From positions 248,001 through 312,000 of the forward strand of contig NZ_JAGRQC010000003.1 in the NCBI RefSeq assembly GCF_018122655.1: a stretch of DNA of 64,000 nt. Direction: 5' to 3'. The notes under the pieces are model-generated. The model saw nothing but the letters and a program-made list of their open reading frames with translations, was not told the DNA's origin and searched no databases. Numbering within the stretch: the first letter of the stretch is position 1; every line of letters begins with the position of its first letter. A program made the translations under genes and the position numbers. The DNA comes from Stakelama marina. GTDB lineage: Bacteria; Pseudomonadota; Alphaproteobacteria; Sphingomonadales; Sphingomonadaceae. This document shows positions 53,538 through 62,500 of this stretch, in pieces.

Positions 53538-54983
53538 TCAGTAAAGCCCCGGTACCTCGCGCTGCGGCGTGCTGGGCACAGCCGGCTGGAGCAGCTTGCG
53601 GCGCTGCTGCACGGCCTGCGTCGTCTGCGCACCGGCGGCGGTGATCTGCGTACAGCTCTTGCCCTCGAGAAAATCGAGCGCGGCGCGGGTCGAGGCTTCT
53701 TGCGGATCGCCCATCGGCCTCGAAAGATCGTCATCCGCCTGGCAGCTCGCCTCCACCGTCCCCGCGAGCCCGTCAAAATAACCGCCCTGATTGTTGGCGT
53801 TGTGCAGCCCGAACGCGATAATCCGGAAGCGATCGTCGCATTCGCTGCGATCGACCGCGATCTGTCCGACCGGCTTGCCATAGGTGTTGGTGCCGATCAG
53901 CCCGTCGGCGGTGTGCAGATAGGGGATGAAGGCGTTGACGACGAGCTCGCTGGCCGACGCGGTTCCGCGCGTGCCGATGAACGCGATGCGCGTGGCGCCG
54001 ATCGATTGCGGTTGCGGCGCGAAATACGCGGTCGTGTTTTCCGAGGCCTTGGACGGACGGAAGGTCATGTGATCGAACACGTCGGATGTCGAATGATCCC
54101 CGCCCAGCAGATTGCCCATCAGCTCGGCGACCGAAACCAGTCCGCCACCATTGTAGCGCAGGTCGACGATGACCTTGTCGACCCCCGCCGCGCGGAACTT
54201 CGCAAAGGCGTCGCGCAGTGCCGGATCGGCGGTCGAAATAAAGGTCCGCAGGTTGATATAGCCATATTGCTGGCCACCATCGCTCAATATCTGTGCGCCG
54301 TAGCGGCTCGACACCGGTTCGATGTCGTAATCGGCCTTGGTCACACTGACGACCCGCGTGCCGCTGGCATCGGTGATGCGGAAATAGCGGGTCGTACCCG
54401 CGGTCGATGGCCCCAGCGCATTGTTGAGTGCATCGCCGCCGCCGCTCGCGATCAGTTCGGAGACGGTTTGCAGGTTGTTCTCGCTCGTTCCGATCGCCGT
54501 GATCGCGGTGCCGCGGTCGATACCGGCCTTCAGCGCGGGGGCGCCCTCGAACGCTTCTGCGATCAGCAGCTTGCTGTTGTCGGGCGCAAGCGTGATCCGA
54601 AAACCGAAGCCCGCCGTCTGGCCCGAATTGTAATAGGCGTCTTCCTCGGCAATCGAGGTCAGATAGGTGAAGTGGCGATCCTTGCCCTGCGCACGGGCAT
54701 TTGCCGTCAGCGCGTCAATATAGTCCTGAACCGTCGAATAGGACGCGGGGTCGAGATTGTTCGGCAGCGTATCGGGAAACAGATACCATTCGTCGAGCTG
54801 GTCAAAGGCCCATTGCTGGCGCGACAGCAGCGAACATGTCCCGCCGGCCGATGCCGTGCCTGATCCGCCGCCGCTTCCCGATGTCGGCGGGGTGGAAACT
54901 GTTCCACCCGATCCCCCGCCGCCGCATCCCGACAACAATGCCACAAGGGCCAGGCCGGCTACGACGCGATTACGCATATACAT
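53538..54983 (-). CDS. S41 family peptidase, lipoprotein (C-terminal processing protease type)
   Basis: A 481-residue secreted serine protease of family S41. The signal sequence RVVAGLALVALLSGC ends in a lipobox (LSGC), then a Gly-rich linker (CGGGGSGGT). FGFRITLAPDNSKLLIAEAFEGAPALKAGIDRGTAITAIG (residues about 130-170) is a PDZ domain. The catalytic core has VDKVIVDLRYNGGGLVSVAELMGNLL and FIGTRGTASASELVVNAF, where the Ser of SASE is the nucleophile; the Lys general base in the family follows in VGTNTYGKPVGQ. The start is the ATG at 54983, behind TTGGGGA; an in-frame TTG at 54995 is an alternative. Confidence 0.9.
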   Translation of the reverse strand: MYMRNRVVAGLALVALLSGCGGGGSGGTVSTPPTSGSGGGSGTASAGGTCSLLSRQQWAFDQLDEWYLFPDTLPNNLDPASYSTVQDYIDALTANARAQGKDRHFTYLTSIAEEDAYYNSGQTAGFGFRITLAPDNSKLLIAEAFEGAPALKAGIDRGTAITAIGTSENNLQTVSELIASGGGDALNNALGPSTAGTTRYFRITDASGTRVVSVTKADYDIEPVSSRYGAQILSDGGQQYGYINLRTFISTADPALRDAFAKFRAAGVDKVIVDLRYNGGGLVSVAELMGNLLGGDHSTSDVFDHMTFRPSKASENTTAYFAPQPQSIGATRIAFIGTRGTASASELVVNAFIPYLHTADGLIGTNTYGKPVGQIAVDRSECDDRFRIIAFGLHNANNQGGYFDGLAGTVEASCQADDDLSRPMGDPQEASTRAALDFLEGKSCTQITAAGAQTTQAVQQRRKLLQPAVPSTPQREVPGLY

Positions 54984-55105
54984 TCGAGTCCCCAAGAATT
55001 TCGAACAGCTTAACCGCTAATCCCGCCTCGGCAAGTCACGCGGGGTGGCGCGGTGCTGCAAGTACGGATCGGTGGTCTGTGGGGATGCAGGCCGCGCCCA
55101 TATGA

Positions 55106-55140
55106 AACGGGGCGGCGCGGTCTTCCCGCGCCACCCCGTT
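55106..55140 (-). terminator. Hairpin downstream of etfA
   Basis: Two 15-base arms (AACGGGGCGGCGCGG and its reverse complement with one mismatch) with a TCTTC loop lie 22 bases beyond the etfA stop. On the minus strand the stem is followed by only three T residues. It probably ends the etfB-etfA transcript. Confidence 0.7.
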
Positions 55141-55161
55141 CAATCGGCAGATACAGCGTCG

Positions 55162-56091
55162 TCAGAGCTTTTCGGTCAGCTCCGGCACCGCCTTGTAGAG
55201 GTCGGCGACCAGGCCGTAATCGGCGACCTGGAAGATCGGCGCATCCTCATCCTTGTTGATGGCGATGATGGTCTTCGAATCCTTCATGCCGGCAAGGTGC
55301 TGGATCGCGCCCGAAATGCCGATCGCGATATAGATTTCCGGTGCGACGATCTTGCCGGTCTGGCCGACCTGATAGTCGTTGGGGACATAGCCCGCGTCCA
55401 CCGCCGCGCGGCTCGCACCGACCGCGGCGCCGAGCTTGTCGGCAAGCGGTTCGATGATGTTGTGGAAATTCTCGCTGTTCTGCAGCGCGCGGCCGCCCGA
55501 TACGACGATCGATGCGCTGGTCAGCTCGGGCCGCTCGCTTTCGGCGATGTCCGCCTTGACGAAGCTCGAGATGCCCTTGTCGCCCGCGCCGGAAACCTGC
55601 TCGATCTCGGCGGACCCGCCCTCGGCGGACGCCTTGTCGAACGCGGTGCCGCGCACGGTGACGACGAGCTTCTCGTCGCTCGTCTTGACGGTGGCGATTG
55701 CGTTGCCGGCATAGATCGGCCGGGTGAAGCTGTCTTCGCCCTCGACCGAGAGGATGTCCGAAATCTGCATCACGTCGAGCAGTGCCGCGACGCGCGGAGC
55801 GATGTTCTTGCCGGTCGTCGTGGCGGGCGCGACGAACGCGTCGTGATGGCCCATCAGATCGACGATCAGCGGCGCGACATTCTCGGCAAGCGCATGCGCA
55901 TAGGCCGCGTCGTCGGCGACATGGACCTTGCCCACGCCCTCGATCTTGGCCGCTGCCTGCGCGACCGAATCGCAGCCCGATCCGGCCACGAGCAGATGCA
56001 CCTCGCCGAGTTTCGACGCCGCGGTCACCGCAGCGAGCGTCGCGTCCTTCAATTCCTTGTTGTCGTGTTCGACCCAAACGAGCGTCTTCAT
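55162..56091 (-). CDS. etfA: Electron transfer flavoprotein subunit alpha
   Basis: EtfA with EtfB forms the FAD/AMP-containing carrier that passes electrons from acyl-CoA and other dehydrogenases to ETF-ubiquinone oxidoreductase. The 309-residue protein has [21 protein letters not shown] at the start and the C-terminal FAD domain with [72 protein letters not shown]. These match the ETF alpha signature. The ATG overlaps the etfB stop by four bases. Confidence 0.98.
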   Translation of the reverse strand: MKTLVWVEHDNKELKDATLAAVTAASKLGEVHLLVAGSGCDSVAQAAAKIEGVGKVHVADDAAYAHALAENVAPLIVDLMGHHDAFVAPATTTGKNIAPRVAALLDVMQISDILSVEGEDSFTRPIYAGNAIATVKTSDEKLVVTVRGTAFDKASAEGGSAEIEQVSGAGDKGISSFVKADIAESERPELTSASIVVSGGRALQNSENFHNIIEPLADKLGAAVGASRAAVDAGYVPNDYQVGQTGKIVAPEIYIAIGISGAIQHLAGMKDSKTIIAINKDEDAPIFQVADYGLVADLYKAVPELTEKL

Positions 56092-56837
56092 GCCGGAACT
56101 CCCATCGCCTTCAGCTTGGCAACCAGTTCATCCACGTCGGCGACCTTTTCGCCCGCCTGCCGCTTGGGCGGCTCGGAAACGTTGGTCACGGTCAGGCGCG
56201 GCGATACGTCGACGCCGTAATCGGCGACGGTCTTCGTATCCATCGGCTTCGACTTCGCCTTCATGATGTTGGGCAGCGACGCGTAGCGCGGCTCGTTGAG
56301 GCGCAGATCGGTGGTAACGATGGCGGGCAGCGTCAGCTCGTCGGTTTCGAGACCGCCGTCGATCTCACGCGTGACGGTCGCCTTGCCGTCGCCCAGCTCT
56401 ACCTTGGAAGCGAAGGTGCCCTGCGCCCAGCCGAGCAGCGCCGCGAGCATCTGACCGGTCTGGTTGTTGTCGTCGTCAATCGCCTGCTTGCCGAGGATGA
56501 CCAGCTCGGGCGATTCGGCTTCGACCACCTTCTGCAGCAGCTTGGCGACGCCCAGCGGCTCGACGCGTTCGTCGGTGGTGATCAGGATCGCGCGGTCGGC
56601 ACCCATTGCGAGCGCGGTCCGCAGCGTCTCCTGGCATTTCTGCTCGCCGATCGAGACGACCACGATCTCTTCGACCGGGCCCTTCTCCTTAAGGCGGATG
56701 GCTTCCTCGACCGCGATCTCGTCGAACGGGTTCATGCTCATCTTGACGTTGGCAAGATCGACGCCCGACCCGTCCGCCTTCACGCGGGGTTTGACGTTAT
56801 AGTCAAGCACGCGCTTGACCGGCACCAGCACTTTCAT
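56088..56837 (-). CDS. etfB: Electron transfer flavoprotein subunit beta
   Basis: EtfB is the AMP-binding partner of EtfA. The 249-residue protein begins [20 protein letters not shown], and carries [20 protein letters not shown] near residue 35 and [50 protein letters not shown], the ETF beta signature region. GAAAGGACGCAA precedes the ATG at 56837. It is the first gene of the etfBA unit. Confidence 0.98.
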   Translation of the reverse strand: MKVLVPVKRVLDYNVKPRVKADGSGVDLANVKMSMNPFDEIAVEEAIRLKEKGPVEEIVVVSIGEQKCQETLRTALAMGADRAILITTDERVEPLGVAKLLQKVVEAESPELVILGKQAIDDDNNQTGQMLAALLGWAQGTFASKVELGDGKATVTREIDGGLETDELTLPAIVTTDLRLNEPRYASLPNIMKAKSKPMDTKTVADYGVDVSPRLTVTNVSEPPKRQAGEKVADVDELVAKLKAMGVPA

Positions 56838-56990
56838 TTGCGTCCTTTCCGTTTTGTCCGCTTGATTACGGCTTTCGGTTGGGCCGTACATGGCGGTTTT
56901 ACGCGTTTTTCGCAAGACCGGTATGGCGATTCGGCCTTGCCGTAGCGGCAGGGGCCGGGCGCGCCGTCGGACCTATTGCACATCCCAACG

Positions 56991-57024
56991 AAAACGGGGC
57001 CGCGACGTATCCGTCCCGGCCCCG
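56991..57024 (-). terminator. Rho-independent terminator after sucC
   Basis: Read on the minus strand, CGGGGCCG pairs with CGGCCCCG across a 14-base loop and is followed by four T residues. It starts 32 bases after the sucC stop, and 153 bases before the etfB start, separating the two transcription units. Confidence 0.8.
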
Positions 57025-57055
57025 CAAATCGCCAAAGGCTGTCGCGCGGGCGGCG

Positions 57056-58255
57056 TCAGGCCGCCTGCTTGACCTCACCGACAATCTTGCGGGCCGCGTC
57101 GCCCAGATCGTCGGCCGACACGATCGGCAGGCCCGAATTTTCGAGGATTTCCTTGCCCTTGTCGACATTGGTCCCTTCGAGGCGGACGACCAGCGGAACC
57201 GAAAGGTTCACTTCCTTCGCCGCCGCGACGATGCCCTCGGCAATGATGTCGCAGCGCATGATCCCGCCGAAGATGTTGACGAGGATGCCCTTCACTGCCG
57301 GGTCGCTCAGGATGATTTTGAACGCCGCGGTGACCTTTTCCTTGTTCGCGCCGCCGCCGACGTCGAGGAAGTTGGCCGGGAACATGCCGTTCAGCTTGAT
57401 GATGTCCATCGTCGCCATGGCGAGGCCGGCGCCGTTGACCATGCAGCCGATATCGCCGTCGAGCTTGATGTAGGCGAGGTCGTGCTTCGACGCCTCGAGC
57501 TCCATCGGGTCCTCTTCGGTCTCGTCGCGCAGTTCGGCGAGGTCCTTGTGGCGGAACATCGCGTTCGAGTCGAAACCGACCTTGGCGTCGAGTACCATCA
57601 GCTTGTCGTCCTCGGTGACGGCGAGCGGGTTGATCTCGATCTGGCTGGCGTCGGTGCCGAGGAACGCCTCGTACAGCTTGGCCGCGGTCTTCTGCGCCTG
57701 CTTGGCGAGATCGCCGCTCAGGCCCAGCGCCGCTGCGACGGCACGGCCGTGATGCGGCATGAAGCCCGTCGCCGGGTCGATGTCCATCGTGTGGATCTTT
57801 TCGGGGCTGTTGTGCGCAACATCCTCGATGTCCATGCCGCCCTCGGTCGATGCCACCATCGCGACACGGCCGGTTGCGCGGTCGACGAGCACCGCGAGAT
57901 AGAATTCCTTGGCGATGTCGACACCGTCGGTGACGTACAGGCGGTTGACCTGCTTGCCGGCCTCGCCCGTCTGGACCGTGACGAGCGTGTTGCCGAGCAT
58001 GTCCTTGGCCGCTGCCCGGACCTCTTCCTCGGTCTTGGCGAGGCGGACGCCGCCCTTGGCGTCGGGGCCGAGTTCCTTGAACTTGCCCTTGCCGCGACCG
58101 CCGGCATGAATCTGTGCCTTCACGACATAAAGCGGCCCGGGAAGCTTTTTCGACGCTTCCACGGCTTCGTCCACGCTCATCGCCGCATAGCCTGCTGGGA
58201 CGGGGACGCCGAATTTCGCGAGCAGTTCCTTTGCCTGATATTCGTGAATGTTCAT
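57056..58255 (-). CDS. sucC: Succinyl-CoA ligase (ADP-forming) subunit beta
   Basis: SucC with SucD converts succinyl-CoA to succinate with ATP formation in the TCA cycle. The 399-residue protein begins [20 protein letters not shown] and has the ATP-grasp features [15 protein letters not shown] near residue 45, [13 protein letters not shown] near 202 and [17 protein letters not shown] near 262. [17 protein letters not shown] and [16 protein letters not shown] follow. sucD is not adjacent here, which differs from the usual sucCD pair. A terminator follows. Confidence 0.97.
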   Translation of the reverse strand: MNIHEYQAKELLAKFGVPVPAGYAAMSVDEAVEASKKLPGPLYVVKAQIHAGGRGKGKFKELGPDAKGGVRLAKTEEEVRAAAKDMLGNTLVTVQTGEAGKQVNRLYVTDGVDIAKEFYLAVLVDRATGRVAMVASTEGGMDIEDVAHNSPEKIHTMDIDPATGFMPHHGRAVAAALGLSGDLAKQAQKTAAKLYEAFLGTDASQIEINPLAVTEDDKLMVLDAKVGFDSNAMFRHKDLAELRDETEEDPMELEASKHDLAYIKLDGDIGCMVNGAGLAMATMDIIKLNGMFPANFLDVGGGANKEKVTAAFKIILSDPAVKGILVNIFGGIMRCDIIAEGIVAAAKEVNLSVPLVVRLEGTNVDKGKEILENSGLPIVSADDLGDAARKIVGEVKQAA

Positions 58256-58419
58256 GGGCGGGCCTAGCCTTTCGGAGTCGGGAAATTGTGCGGTGCGCTA
58301 AAGCACAGCTGCGCGCGCGAATCCACCCCAAAGCCTATGCACAGCGAATGCGAAGCACTTGCAATAATATCGCTGATCCGGCGGTCGCGATGGCGCTTCG
58401 CCTTTGCCCGGCAACACAC

Positions 58420-58425
58420 TATATA
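58420..58425 (+). promoter_or_regulatory. Possible -10 hexamer of a leaderless crtZ transcript
   Basis: TATATA lies exactly 6 bases before the crtZ ATG. A -35 at 17-base spacing would be the weak TTCGCC at 58397. The AGG inside the gap could also serve as a poor ribosome binding site, so leaderless initiation is a proposal. Confidence 0.4.
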
Positions 58426-58431
58426 GGCGAT

Positions 58432-58962
58432 ATGCCGATATGGGCCGCGATCCTGCTGTTTGTCGCCACCGTGCTTTTCATGGAAGGCTTTGCCTATGTC
58501 ATGCACCGCTGGGTGATGCATGGGCCGGGCTGGTTCCTACACAAGAGCCATCACCGGGCGCGGGTCGGCAATTGGGAATTGAATGACCTGTACGCCGTGA
58601 TCTTCGCCGTGCCCTCGATCATCCTGCTGCTGGGCGGCGTCCAGCTTGGCTGGTGGCCGGGCGCGACGTGGATCGGCGCGGGCGTCGCGGCATATGGCGC
58701 GATCTATTTCGGCTTTCACGACGTCATCGTCCACAAGCGCGTCGGTCACCGCTACATGCCGCGCTCCGCCTATATGAAGCGCATCATCCAGGCGCACCGG
58801 CTGCATCATGCGGTCGAAACCAAGCACGGCACGGTCAGTTTCGGGTTCCTTTGGGCGCCCAGGCCCGAAGCGCTGAAGGCCGAACTCCACCGGCGCGGCA
58901 ATCGCGGCGTTCGCGCGGCAAGGGGGGCGGACGCAAAGGCTAAGGACCGCGAGGTCGCGTAA
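58432..58962 (+). CDS. crtZ: Beta-carotene hydroxylase
   Basis: CrtZ hydroxylates the 3 and 3' positions of beta-ionone rings, yielding zeaxanthin or hydroxylated echinenones. The 176-residue membrane protein has four helices and the di-iron His clusters HRWVMHGPGWFLHKSHHRAR (residues about 23-40), FHDVIVHKRVGHRYMP and AHRLHHAVETKHG. It is 17 kb from the crtYIB operon and divergent from sucC (176 bases). The long open frame upstream of the ATG is antisense to sucC and not part of the gene. Confidence 0.95.
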   Translation: MPIWAAILLFVATVLFMEGFAYVMHRWVMHGPGWFLHKSHHRARVGNWELNDLYAVIFAVPSIILLLGGVQLGWWPGATWIGAGVAAYGAIYFGFHDVIVHKRVGHRYMPRSAYMKRIIQAHRLHHAVETKHGTVSFGFLWAPRPEALKAELHRRGNRGVRAARGADAKAKDREVA

Positions 58963-58977
58963 CGCCGCTGCGGTCGC

Positions 58978-59403
58978 CTATCCGACCTTGCCGACGCCGA
59001 GCCGGGGAATCTCGATCTTGGGACAGCGGTCCATCACGACCTTCAGCCCTGCCGCCTCGGCCCGCTCGGCGGCAGCCACGTTGATGACGCCGAGCTGCAT
59101 CCATACCGCCTTCGCCCCGGCGGCGATCGCCTGATCGACCACTTCGCCGGCGGCATCCGAGTTGCGGAAGATATCGACCATGTCGACCTTTTCGATCTGC
59201 GACAGGTCGCGAAACACGAACTCGCCGTGAATATGTTCGCCGGTGATCTGCGGGTTGACCGGGATCACGCGATATCCCTGCCCTTGAAGGAACTTCATCA
59301 CGCCGTTCGATGCGCGCTCGGGGCGGTCGGATGCGCCGACCATTGCGATCACCCGCGTGTCTTCGAGCAGCGCCTTGATATCCTCGTCGCGAGTCAGCGG
59401 CAT
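58978..59403 (-). CDS. CoA-binding domain protein (YccU-like)
   Basis: A 141-residue single-domain Rossmann protein of the CoA_binding_2/YccU family. IAMVGASDRPERASNGVMKFLQGQGYRVIPVNP (residues about 18-50) is the nucleotide-binding start, and VDMVDIFRNSDAAGEVVDQAIAAGAKAVWMQLGV and VMDRCPKIE are the conserved later segments. The family is related to succinyl-CoA synthetase alpha N-terminal domains, but its function is unknown. It begins three bases after mrp on the same strand. Confidence 0.92.
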   Translation of the reverse strand: MPLTRDEDIKALLEDTRVIAMVGASDRPERASNGVMKFLQGQGYRVIPVNPQITGEHIHGEFVFRDLSQIEKVDMVDIFRNSDAAGEVVDQAIAAGAKAVWMQLGVINVAAAERAEAAGLKVVMDRCPKIEIPRLGVGKVG

Positions 59404-59406
59404 TGG

Positions 59407-60372
59407 TCAGTCTCCCTGCGATTCGATCCAGTCGGAAAGTGCGTCCGCTATGCGGTGGAACGCCGCGGCCTGTTCGCCGTTCCCCGCGGCCGGCGGCGTA
59501 CCGGCGTCGGATTGCTCGCGAATGGCGATGTCGAGCGGCACGCGACCTAGCAGCGGCACGCCGATATCCTTCGCAGCCGCCTCCGCACCGCCCCGGCCGA
59601 ACGGATCGGACACCGCGCCGCATTCGGGGCATGCATAACCCGCCATATTCTCCACGATGCCGATGATCGGCACGCCCGTCTTTTCGAACAGGTTCACCGC
59701 GCGCCGCGCATCGATCAGCGCAAGGTCCTGCGGCGTCGAGACGATCACGGCGCCCGCCGGCTTGTGCTTCTGCACCATGGTCAGCTGCACATCGCCGGTG
59801 CCGGGGGGAAGGTCGAGGATCAGCGTGTCGGCATCGCCCCAGTCGGCATCGACAAGCTGGCCGAGCGCGCTGGTCGCCATCGGCCCGCGCCACGCAAGCG
59901 CCTGATCCGCGCTGACGAGCTGTCCCATCGACAGCATCCGCACGCCATAAGGCGTGTCGACGGGTATCAGCGTCTTCTCGCGCGCTTCGGGCTTAGCTGC
60001 CTCGGACCCCATCAGCTTGGGCTGAGACGGCCCGTAAATATCGGCATCGACCAGCCCGACCTTGCGCCCCTTCGCCGCCAGGGCAACGGCAAGATTCGCC
60101 GAAACCGTCGACTTGCCGACGCCGCCCTTGCCGCTGGCGACTGCAATCAGGCGGCGTTGGCGCCGGCTGGCGGTCTGCGCGATTCGCACATCCTCCACCC
60201 CTGCGGCCGCCAGCGCTGCTGAGCGGACATCGGCTTCCAGTGCGTCGCGCGCCTGCGGAGCGAGCCCGGTAACGTCGAGGATGATGTCGGCGCGCGCGCC
60301 GTTGATCCGCGCGGTTGCGCGGCCTGCGGCGACGGGGGCGAGGGCGGTCTGGAGGTCGGTGATTTCGGTCAT
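59407..60372 (-). CDS. Mrp/ApbC iron-sulfur cluster carrier ATPase
   Basis: A 321-residue Mrp/NBP35-family P-loop ATPase that loads iron-sulfur clusters onto apo-proteins. A short N-terminal MIP18-like domain (MTEITDLQTALAPV... residues 1-85) precedes IAVASGKGGVGKSTVSANLA (deviant Walker A with its signature Lys), DADIYGPSQPKLMG and DLPPGTGDVQLTM. ENMAGYACPECGAVS contains the CxxC that binds the bridging cluster. ATG at 60372 is used; 12 upstream codons are open. It is divergent from hflK with a 70-base gap. Confidence 0.95.
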   Translation of the reverse strand: MTEITDLQTALAPVAAGRATARINGARADIILDVTGLAPQARDALEADVRSAALAAAGVEDVRIAQTASRRQRRLIAVASGKGGVGKSTVSANLAVALAAKGRKVGLVDADIYGPSQPKLMGSEAAKPEAREKTLIPVDTPYGVRMLSMGQLVSADQALAWRGPMATSALGQLVDADWGDADTLILDLPPGTGDVQLTMVQKHKPAGAVIVSTPQDLALIDARRAVNLFEKTGVPIIGIVENMAGYACPECGAVSDPFGRGGAEAAAKDIGVPLLGRVPLDIAIREQSDAGTPPAAGNGEQAAAFHRIADALSDWIESQGD

Positions 60373-60430
60373 GGACACGCAGATAGGGCTGCAATCGTGT
60401 CTTGCCACTGTAAATCGGCGCGCACGTTCT

Positions 60431-60436
60431 TATAAA
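60431..60436 (+). promoter_or_regulatory. Possible -10 hexamer of a leaderless hflK transcript
   Basis: TATAAA, five of six matches to the -10 consensus, lies exactly 6 bases before the hflK ATG. No good -35 is visible. The intervening GGCCCC includes a weak AAAGG-like stretch, so a poor ribosome binding site cannot be excluded. Confidence 0.45.
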
Positions 60437-60442
60437 GGCCCC

Positions 60443-61555
60443 ATGGGAATATTCACCGGGTGGTTTGCGCGCGCCGGCGCGCTGATGAACGAAGGCAAGG
60501 GGCCCTGGGGCAGCGGCGGCGGCAATGGCGGCTCCGATGGCGACGGGGGGCCGCGCAATCCGTGGCAATATCCGCCGCAGGGAAAACGCGGCCGGGGCAA
60601 TGTCTCTTCGCTCGACGAATTTCTGAAGCGTGCGCGCGGCAGCGGTGGCGGCGGTGGGGGCTTTGGCGGCCCCGGCGGCTTCCAGGCGCCCGGCGGGCCG
60701 CGCCTGTGGCTGATCGGCGCCGGGGTGATCGTGCTTTTGTGGCTGCTGCTCACGAGTTTCCACTCGATCGGCCCGCAGCAAAAGGGCGTCGTCACCTTTT
60801 TTGGCCGCTATTCGGGGACGCTGAACCCGGGCATCCAGTTCACGCTGCCCGCGCCGATCAATTCGGTGAGCAAGGTCGACGTGCAGAAGATCCGCACCGA
60901 AAATTTCCCTGAGGGCAACACGCCCAACCTGATGCTGACCGGCGACCAGAATATCGTCGATCTCAGCTATCAGGTATTGTGGAAGGTCAGCAGCCCGCAG
61001 GATTATCTGTTCCAGATCGCCAATCCGCAGGAAACAGTGCGTGCCGTGGCCGAGAGCGCGATGCGCGAGATCGTCGCCGAAGTGACGCTCGACGAAGCGA
61101 TCGGCGCCGGCCGTTCGGCGATTGCCGAGCGCGTCCAGCAGCGCATGCAGCAGCTTCTCAACAGCTATAATGCCGGCGTTACGGTACAGGATGTCGCGAT
61201 CAAGAATTCCAGCCCGCCGGCGCAGGTCGACGACGCCTTCAAGGCGGTGACCGCGGCGCAACAGGAGGCGCAGGCCAATCTCAACCAGGCGCGCGCCTAT
61301 GCCCAGCAGGTGCTGGCGAGCGCGCAGGGTGAGGCTGCCGAATTCGACAAGATCTACGAACAGTATCGCCTGGCGCCCGAAGTGACCAAGCGACGGCTTT
61401 ATTATGAAACGATGGAAAAGGTGCTCGCCAATACTGACAAGACGATCGTCGAGCCTGACAATGTCACCCCCTATCTGCCGATCCCGCAGGCCGCGAAGCG
61501 CGCCGGGGAGCCGCAGGTGACGAGCAACGGATCGAAAGGGGGGCAGGGCCAATGA
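60443..61555 (+). CDS. hflK: FtsH protease modulator HflK
   Basis: HflK, with HflC, forms the membrane-anchored SPFH/prohibitin-like cage around FtsH, restricting its access to membrane substrates. The 370-residue protein has a Gly/Pro-rich N-terminal tail (residues 20-85, as in HflK), one transmembrane helix (LWLIGAGVIVLLWLLLTSF), and then the SPFH domain (GPQQKGVVTFFGRYSGTLNPGIQFTLPAPI; RAVAESAMREIVAEVTLDEAI). A coiled coil follows (AQQEAQANLNQARAYAQQVLASAQGEA). It overlaps hflC by four bases. Confidence 0.96.
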   Translation: MGIFTGWFARAGALMNEGKGPWGSGGGNGGSDGDGGPRNPWQYPPQGKRGRGNVSSLDEFLKRARGSGGGGGGFGGPGGFQAPGGPRLWLIGAGVIVLLWLLLTSFHSIGPQQKGVVTFFGRYSGTLNPGIQFTLPAPINSVSKVDVQKIRTENFPEGNTPNLMLTGDQNIVDLSYQVLWKVSSPQDYLFQIANPQETVRAVAESAMREIVAEVTLDEAIGAGRSAIAERVQQRMQQLLNSYNAGVTVQDVAIKNSSPPAQVDDAFKAVTAAQQEAQANLNQARAYAQQVLASAQGEAAEFDKIYEQYRLAPEVTKRRLYYETMEKVLANTDKTIVEPDNVTPYLPIPQAAKRAGEPQVTSNGSKGGQGQ

Positions 61556-62415
61556 ACAGGTCATTGTGGCGCAACCCGATGGTGCTGGCGATCGTCGCGC
61601 TGGTGATCGTGATTATCGGTGCGAGCAGCTTCGCGATCATTCCCGAAACGCAGCAGGCGGTGATCCTGCGGTTCCAGAAGCCGGTGGCGACGGTCAATCG
61701 CTATCAGCCGAACCGGCCGTTCGGGCGGACGGGTGCGGGCATCATCTTCCGCCTGCCGTTCGCCGAACATATCGTCCGCGTCGACAAGCGCGTGCTTGAT
61801 CTCGAACTCGACAACCAACCCGTGCTCTCGACCGACCAGCTTCGGCTGGAGGTCGATGCCTTTGCCCGCTTCCGCGTCGTCGATCCGCTGCGCATGGTGG
61901 TGACTGCTGGTACCGAGGAGGCGGTTGCCAATGCGCTGAAGCCGATCCTCGGTTCTGCACTGCGCAACGAACTCGGCAAGCGCGAATTTGCTGCGCTGCT
62001 CAGCCCGGAGCGCGGGCAGGTGATGGACAATATCCAGATCGGCCTGAACAATGTCGCGCGGCAATATGGCGTGCAGATCGTCGATGTGCGCATCAAGCAT
62101 GCCGACCTGCCCGACGGCAGCCCGCTGGAAAGCGCGCTGAAGCGCATGGCGACCGCTCGCCAGCAGGAAGCGCTGACGATTCGCGCACAGGGGTTGAAAC
62201 AGGCGCAGATCATCCGCGCCGACGCCGATGCCCAGGCTGCGAAGATCTATGCGCAGGCGTTCGGCAAGGATGCACAATTCTATGATTTCTGGCGCGCGAT
62301 GCAGTCCTATCGCCACACCTTCGGCGTGGACGGGACGACGCCCAACGGCAGCACGTCGATCATCATGTCGCCGAACAACGGATATCTGAAGGAATTCGAA
62401 CGCCCGGGTCGCTGA
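61552..62415 (+). CDS. hflC: FtsH protease modulator HflC
   Basis: HflC is the partner of HflK in the FtsH-HflKC complex. The 287-residue protein has one N-terminal transmembrane helix (PMVLAIVALVIVIIGASSFAIIP) and a SPFH domain facing the periplasm (ETQQAVILRFQKPVATV; GIIFRLPFAEHIVRVDKRVLDLE). DVRIKHADLPDG and ALKRMATARQQEALTIRAQGLKQAQIIRADADAQAAKIYAQAFGKD are typical of HflC. It is coupled to hflK and followed 86 bases later by degP. Confidence 0.97.
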   Translation: MNRSLWRNPMVLAIVALVIVIIGASSFAIIPETQQAVILRFQKPVATVNRYQPNRPFGRTGAGIIFRLPFAEHIVRVDKRVLDLELDNQPVLSTDQLRLEVDAFARFRVVDPLRMVVTAGTEEAVANALKPILGSALRNELGKREFAALLSPERGQVMDNIQIGLNNVARQYGVQIVDVRIKHADLPDGSPLESALKRMATARQQEALTIRAQGLKQAQIIRADADAQAAKIYAQAFGKDAQFYDFWRAMQSYRHTFGVDGTTPNGSTSIIMSPNNGYLKEFERPGR

Positions 62416-62500
62416 CGATCCGTTCATATTCAATCGCCGTTCAGCCGCTATGCGGCAGAAGGCGGGCCATTCGGCCCGAATGAAGAGAGGAAGACCATCC

